Below are positions 60,925-64,000 of a stretch of DNA of 64,000 nucleotides, one piece after another (the stretch's first letter is position 1; each line of letters begins with the position of its first letter). This DNA comes from an uncultured Collinsella sp. (GTDB taxonomy: Bacteria; Actinomycetota; Coriobacteriia; Coriobacteriales; Coriobacteriaceae): assembly GCA_900541745.1 (NCBI GenBank), contig UQLA01000004.1:1-64000 (forward strand). Direction: 5' to 3'. The position numbers and the translations under genes were made by a program. Below the pieces are notes generated by a model. It did not search any database. It was not told the origin of the DNA and worked only from the letters and a program-made list of their open reading frames with translations.

Positions 60925-63102
60925 ATGAACCTCCGCTCATCTCTCGCCTGTACCTCGAGCGATATCGCCCGCTGGGGACTGCGCTCTGTCCTCAAGCGCC
61001 AGGGTGGCGTGCTTCCCGGCCGCATCGCCATGAGGATCGACCCCGAGCTGCTAAGCGACCTCGCGAGCCTGGTCGACCGCAGCGTGGTGATCACCGGCAC
61101 CAATGGCAAGACCACCACCTCCAACCTCATCGCCGACGCAGTTGCTGCCAGCGGCGCTACCGTGGTGTGCAACCGTGCCGGCAACAATATGGAGCCTGGT
61201 GTGGTGGGTGCTCTGCTCGAGGCCCGCGGCGGCCTTAAGCACACCAGCAGCGGCAAGCGCGTGGGCGTTTTTGAGTGCGACGAGCTCTACACCGTACGCG
61301 TTCTGCCCAAGCTCAAGCCGACGTACTTTGTGCTGCTCAACCTGTTCCGCGACCAGCTAGACCGCTACGGCGAGATCGACCATACCCAAGACGTCATCGC
61401 CCATGCGTTGGAGCTCTCTCCGGCAACAACGCTCATCTACAACGCAGACGACCCGCTGTGTGCCGCAATCGCCGCGCGCGTTCCCAATGCAAGCATCGCC
61501 TTTGGCATCGACGGCGCCACCAACACCGAGTCCGACCGCATTAGCGACTCGCGTTTTTGCTCACAGTGCAACGCACCGTTGGAGTACGACTATGTGCAGT
61601 ACGGACAGCTTGGCGCATACCATTGCCCCTCGTGCGGCTGGGCCCGCCCTGGGCTTGTCCGTCGCGTGACGGGCGTGGAGCTCGGCTGCGACGGCTACGG
61701 CTTTGACCTGGTGTTTGGATCTACGCCCGACGCGGCTGCCGTGCACATCGCCACACGCTACAACGGCCTGTATATGGTCTACAACGTAGCCGCAGCCTTC
61801 TTCGCCGCCCTCGAGCTGGGCGTGAACACCGCACGCCTGCAGCCCACGCTCGACGCCTACGTGCCAGCAGGTGGTCGCATGGGCCGTTGGAATATCGCCG
61901 GCCGAACCGTCGAGGCCAATCTGGCCAAGAATCCCGTAGGCTTCGATCGACAAATCCAGTCCATTAAAACAGCAGGTGGCAGGCTCTGCGCCTTTTTCCT
62001 GAACGACAACGACGCCGACGGCCACGATGTCTCGTGGATCTACGACGTCGACTTTGAGCGCATCGCCGACACAACGGGGCTTGTCGCCTTTGCTGGCGGC
62101 ACGCGCGCGCACGATATGCAGGTACGCCTGAAGTACGCCGGCATCGACGCCGCCATCATCTCGAATATCGAGCAGGCGATTGGCGCCGTGGCAGACGAGG
62201 AGGCTGGCGACACTTTCTACGCCGTCGCCAACTACACGGCCTTCCCGCCGCTGGTCAAGGAACTCGACGGGCTTAAAGACGACGATGCAAGCTCGGTTGC
62301 CTCCTGCGCCGTAACACGCGCCGATGGGAGCGCTGTCCCCACCGATATTGCGCCGGTCGAGCTTTCGCGCCCGCTGCGCATCGTCTACCTTTATCCCGAT
62401 GCCCTCAACCTCTATGGCGACGGCGGCAACGTCATCGCCCTCGAGCGCCGCTGCGCCTGGCGTGGCATTCCCGTGCGCGTGGACGAGGTCCGCATGGGCG
62501 ATGTGCTCGATCTCACCGACGCCGATATCGTCATGATGGGCGGCGGCTCCGATCGCGACCAGCTGGCCGTGGCGCACGAGCTGCTCGCTCAAAAAGACAA
62601 GGTCGCGGCCTATGTTGAGGACGGCGGTTCGCTGCTCGCCATCTGCGGCAGCTATCAGCTGCTCGGCCGTTCGTACTATATGGGCGAAGATCGCATTGAG
62701 GGCATGGGCATCATTGCCGCCGAGACCGTGCGCGGCTCCGACCGTCTGATCGGCAACGTTGCCGTCAAGACCGACCTGGCACCCGAGCCCTTTGTGGGAT
62801 TCGAGAACCACGGCGGCCGCACTCTGCTCGACGCAGATGCCACGCCGCTTGGAACGTCCGTCGTCACGGGCACCGGCAACAACGGAGACGACGGCTTCGA
62901 GGGTCTGATCTACAAGGGCGTCATCGGCACGTACCTGCATGGCCCGGCGCTGCCCAAGAACCCCGAGCTCGCCGACTGGCTCATCGCGCACGCCCTCGAG
63001 CGCCGCGGCGATGCACAGGCCACAGCCCTGCTGCCGCTCAAGTCCCTCGACGACACCTACGAGCACGCCGCCCACGACGCAGCCATGAAGCTCCTCCCCT
63101 AA
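60925..63102 (+). CDS. Fused lipid II isoglutaminyl synthase, MurT-GatD
   Basis: 725 residues joining two normally separate subunits. Residues 1-~480 are MurT: a Mur-ligase ATP site ITGTNGKTTT (58-64), a zinc-ribbon insert CSQCNAPL...CPSCG (about 212-240), and the catalytic AKNPVGFDRQI of the DUF1727 domain. Residues ~485-725 are GatD, a CobQ-like glutaminase, with the nucleophile in AICGSYQLLG (Cys574) and His in GTYLHGPALPKNP (His672). The complex amidates the D-Glu of lipid II to D-isoglutamine. A linker of ~30 residues joins them. No frameshift or internal stop separates the halves. Confidence 0.93.
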   Translation: MNLRSSLACTSSDIARWGLRSVLKRQGGVLPGRIAMRIDPELLSDLASLVDRSVVITGTNGKTTTSNLIADAVAASGATVVCNRAGNNMEPGVVGALLEARGGLKHTSSGKRVGVFECDELYTVRVLPKLKPTYFVLLNLFRDQLDRYGEIDHTQDVIAHALELSPATTLIYNADDPLCAAIAARVPNASIAFGIDGATNTESDRISDSRFCSQCNAPLEYDYVQYGQLGAYHCPSCGWARPGLVRRVTGVELGCDGYGFDLVFGSTPDAAAVHIATRYNGLYMVYNVAAAFFAALELGVNTARLQPTLDAYVPAGGRMGRWNIAGRTVEANLAKNPVGFDRQIQSIKTAGGRLCAFFLNDNDADGHDVSWIYDVDFERIADTTGLVAFAGGTRAHDMQVRLKYAGIDAAIISNIEQAIGAVADEEAGDTFYAVANYTAFPPLVKELDGLKDDDASSVASCAVTRADGSAVPTDIAPVELSRPLRIVYLYPDALNLYGDGGNVIALERRCAWRGIPVRVDEVRMGDVLDLTDADIVMMGGGSDRDQLAVAHELLAQKDKVAAYVEDGGSLLAICGSYQLLGRSYYMGEDRIEGMGIIAAETVRGSDRLIGNVAVKTDLAPEPFVGFENHGGRTLLDADATPLGTSVVTGTGNNGDDGFEGLIYKGVIGTYLHGPALPKNPELADWLIAHALERRGDAQATALLPLKSLDDTYEHAAHDAAMKLLP

Positions 63103-63109
63103 CGCCCCG

Positions 63110-63145
63110 CCACCACAAAGGGACAGGCACCTTTGTGGTGGTTTT
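63110..63145 (+). terminator. Terminator of the MurT-GatD gene
   Basis: CCACCACAAAGG and CCTTTGTGGTGG with an 8 nt loop, then TTTT, right after the stop. Confidence 0.88.
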
Positions 63146-63201
63146 CCAGTTTGCCAACGATATACGCGCCGGCAAAAAAGTCTGCTATACTCTTTCCCGC
63201 T

Positions 63202-63278
63202 GTCCCCATCGTCTAGCGGCCAAGGACGCCACCCTTTCAAGGTGGATATCGCGGGTTCGAATCCCGCTGGGGGCACCA
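63202..63278 (+). tRNA. tRNA-Glu (anticodon TTC)
   Basis: The acceptor stem pairs GTCCCCA with TGGGGGC, then discriminator A and an encoded CCA. The anticodon arm is CCACC-CTTTCAA-GGTGG with TTC, and the T-arm GCGGGTTCGAATCCCGC. A TATACT -10 box lies 11 bp upstream (63186-63191). Confidence 0.96.
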
Positions 63279-63705
63279 CAGAATCTGAGAAGCCCGTTAC
63301 CAATTCGGTGGCGGGCTTTTTGCTACCCATGCGCCGGGATTCGAACCCGACAGGGTGCGGAGCTGAGGAAACGCGCAAGCGTTTTCCAGCGCAGCACGCA
63401 AGGAGCGGAGCGACGCAGCGAATGCGGGCGGCGCCAGCCGCACGCGGACATCCCGCTGGGGGCACCACAGAATCTGAGAAGCCCGTTACCAATTCGGTGG
63501 CGGGCTTTTTGCTACCCATGCGCCGGGATTCGAACCCGACAGGGTGCGGAGCTGAGGAAACGCGCAAGCGTTTTCCAGCGCAGCACGCAAGGAGCGGAGC
63601 GACGCAGCGAATGCGGGCGGCGCCAGCCGCACGCGGACATCCCGCTGGGGGCACCACAGAATCTGAGAAGCCCGTTACCAATTCGGTGGCGGGCTTTTTG
63701 CTACC
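63261..63705 (+). repeat. 189 bp tandem repeat array copying the tRNA-Glu 3' end
   Basis: Two complete 189 bp units (63261-63449, 63450-63638) and a 67 bp partial third (63639-63705), essentially identical. Each unit begins with the last 18 bases of tRNA-Glu including CCA, then the terminator hairpin AAGCCCG...CGGGCTTTTT. Next comes a T-arm-like piece on the opposite strand (GGGTTCGAATCCC read from the minus strand), then ~110 bp of GC-rich sequence with CGCGCAAGCG and GCGGCTGGCG dyads. Confidence 0.92.
63285..63321 (+). terminator. tRNA-Glu terminator (also in each repeat unit)
   Basis: AAGCCCG and CGGGCTT with an internal ACC/GGT pairing, then TTTTT; repeated at +189 and +378 bases. Confidence 0.85.
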
Positions 63706-63760
63706 GATATGCCAGGATTCGAACCCCGAGGGCATTAAATCACACTGTCATCCAAGGGTC

Positions 63761-63981
63761 CGTGGGCAAAAAATAGCAAATATGAGTACTGTTACCAATT
63801 TAGTGGCAGCGATTTCATGCCATCAGAAGGCGATTTCAACGCCAGGGGTCCTACGGCGGAAGGATTGCAGGCGTTTATTAGCCATGTTCTTGAACATATG
63901 TTGCGTAACACTACATATTTTGCAAAAAGATAATGCTACGGGACTTGTGACAGTACTCATATTTGACGTTTTTTGCCCACG
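63761..63981. repeat. ~221 bp inverted-repeat element
   Basis: Arms of 32 bp (63761-63792 and 63950-63981) match at 29 of 32 positions, with shared cores CGTGGGCAAAAAA and AAATATGAGTACTGT. The ~155 bp between them is noncoding, and includes CAGGGGTCC. It has the same architecture as the other three long inverted-repeat elements in this window, with its own arm sequence. It starts about 55 bp after the tRNA-derived array. Confidence 0.85.
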
Positions 63982-64000
63982 ACCTCTTATTGCGTGGGTG

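Noticed and set aside
63135..63776. Long open frame on the plus strand (and a 724-codon frame on the minus strand) across the tRNA array
   Set aside because: They read through the tRNA gene and the 189 bp repeats; the repeated peptide is only the repeat DNA translated.
63888..63897. GTTCTTGAAC as a LexA-like box
   Set aside because: The half-sites are in the wrong orientation (GTTC..GAAC rather than GAAC..GTTC) and no promoter follows.

Overview
The window reads as chromosome from a GC-rich gut actinobacterium of the class Coriobacteriia, most likely Collinsella. This is an inference. It rests on the style of the proteins (LuxR-type regulators, a Tat-exported protein with an LAxTG-like anchor, a MurT-GatD fusion, fermentative dehydrogenases, a PTS with a GH4 glucosidase) and on the many long intergenic palindromes. 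No rRNA gene is present and one tRNA gene (Glu, TTC) is seen. I could not run any search, so family names come from motifs and architecture.

Layout. 1-600: 3' end of an IS110-family transposase abutting a tRNA-dihydrouridine synthase. 1.6-3.5 kb: a membrane protein gene bracketed by two copies of a ~180 bp hairpin repeat. 3.5-11 kb: a MacB-like ABC exporter, then a thiol-redox/iron-sulfur operon (CXXC mini-protein, NapH-like ferredoxin, TlpA lipoprotein) divergent from an OmpR-type two-component system. 11-14.9 kb: a decay zone with an arginase remnant, an ATPase remnant, an unknown gene and a PadR/DUF1700 operon. 14.9-20.5 kb: a LuxR regulator and a very large, frameshifted, Tat-exported surface protein. 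20.6-26 kb: a 4-TM protein/XRE pair, then a two-gene type IIA topoisomerase operon with a LexA-like box. 26.2-31.5 kb: an AAA ATPase with three tandem 19 bp repeats, FMN reductase, a MerR-controlled hydrolase/cupin pair, an ATPase remnant, and yjdF with its riboswitch. 31.7-38.7 kb: a ToxN/AbiQ-like protein, a TetR stub, a lantibiotic-immunity-type ABC operon (FEG + YxeA-like + RR/HK), a kinase remnant and a GyrI-like protein. 39.2-41.6 kb: a complete IS110/IS1111-type element inserted in the leader of a DUF3800 gene. 42-49 kb: guaA, asparaginase, small regulators, ychF. 47.8-53.1 kb: an alpha-glucoside PTS/GH4 locus divergent from a zinc dehydrogenase and a GntR/UTRA regulator. 53.3-58.3 kb: a polyferredoxin and three iron-type alcohol/glycerol dehydrogenases. 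58.8-63.1 kb: two helical-repeat proteins and a one-piece MurT-GatD. 63.2-64 kb: tRNA-Glu followed by 189 bp tandem repeats that copy its 3' end, then a long palindrome.

The most interesting unexplained signals are RNA and repeat structures. They are: ~180-245 bp intergenic inverted-repeat elements of at least three sequence types; an IS110 element with perfect 17 bp end repeats and a ~320 bp noncoding end that could encode a bridge RNA; a promoter-hairpin-terminator leader belonging to the DUF3800 gene but now cut off by that element; the tRNA-derived 189 bp tandem array; and dedicated operators at the ATPase, XRE, MerR, GntR, PadR and TetR genes.
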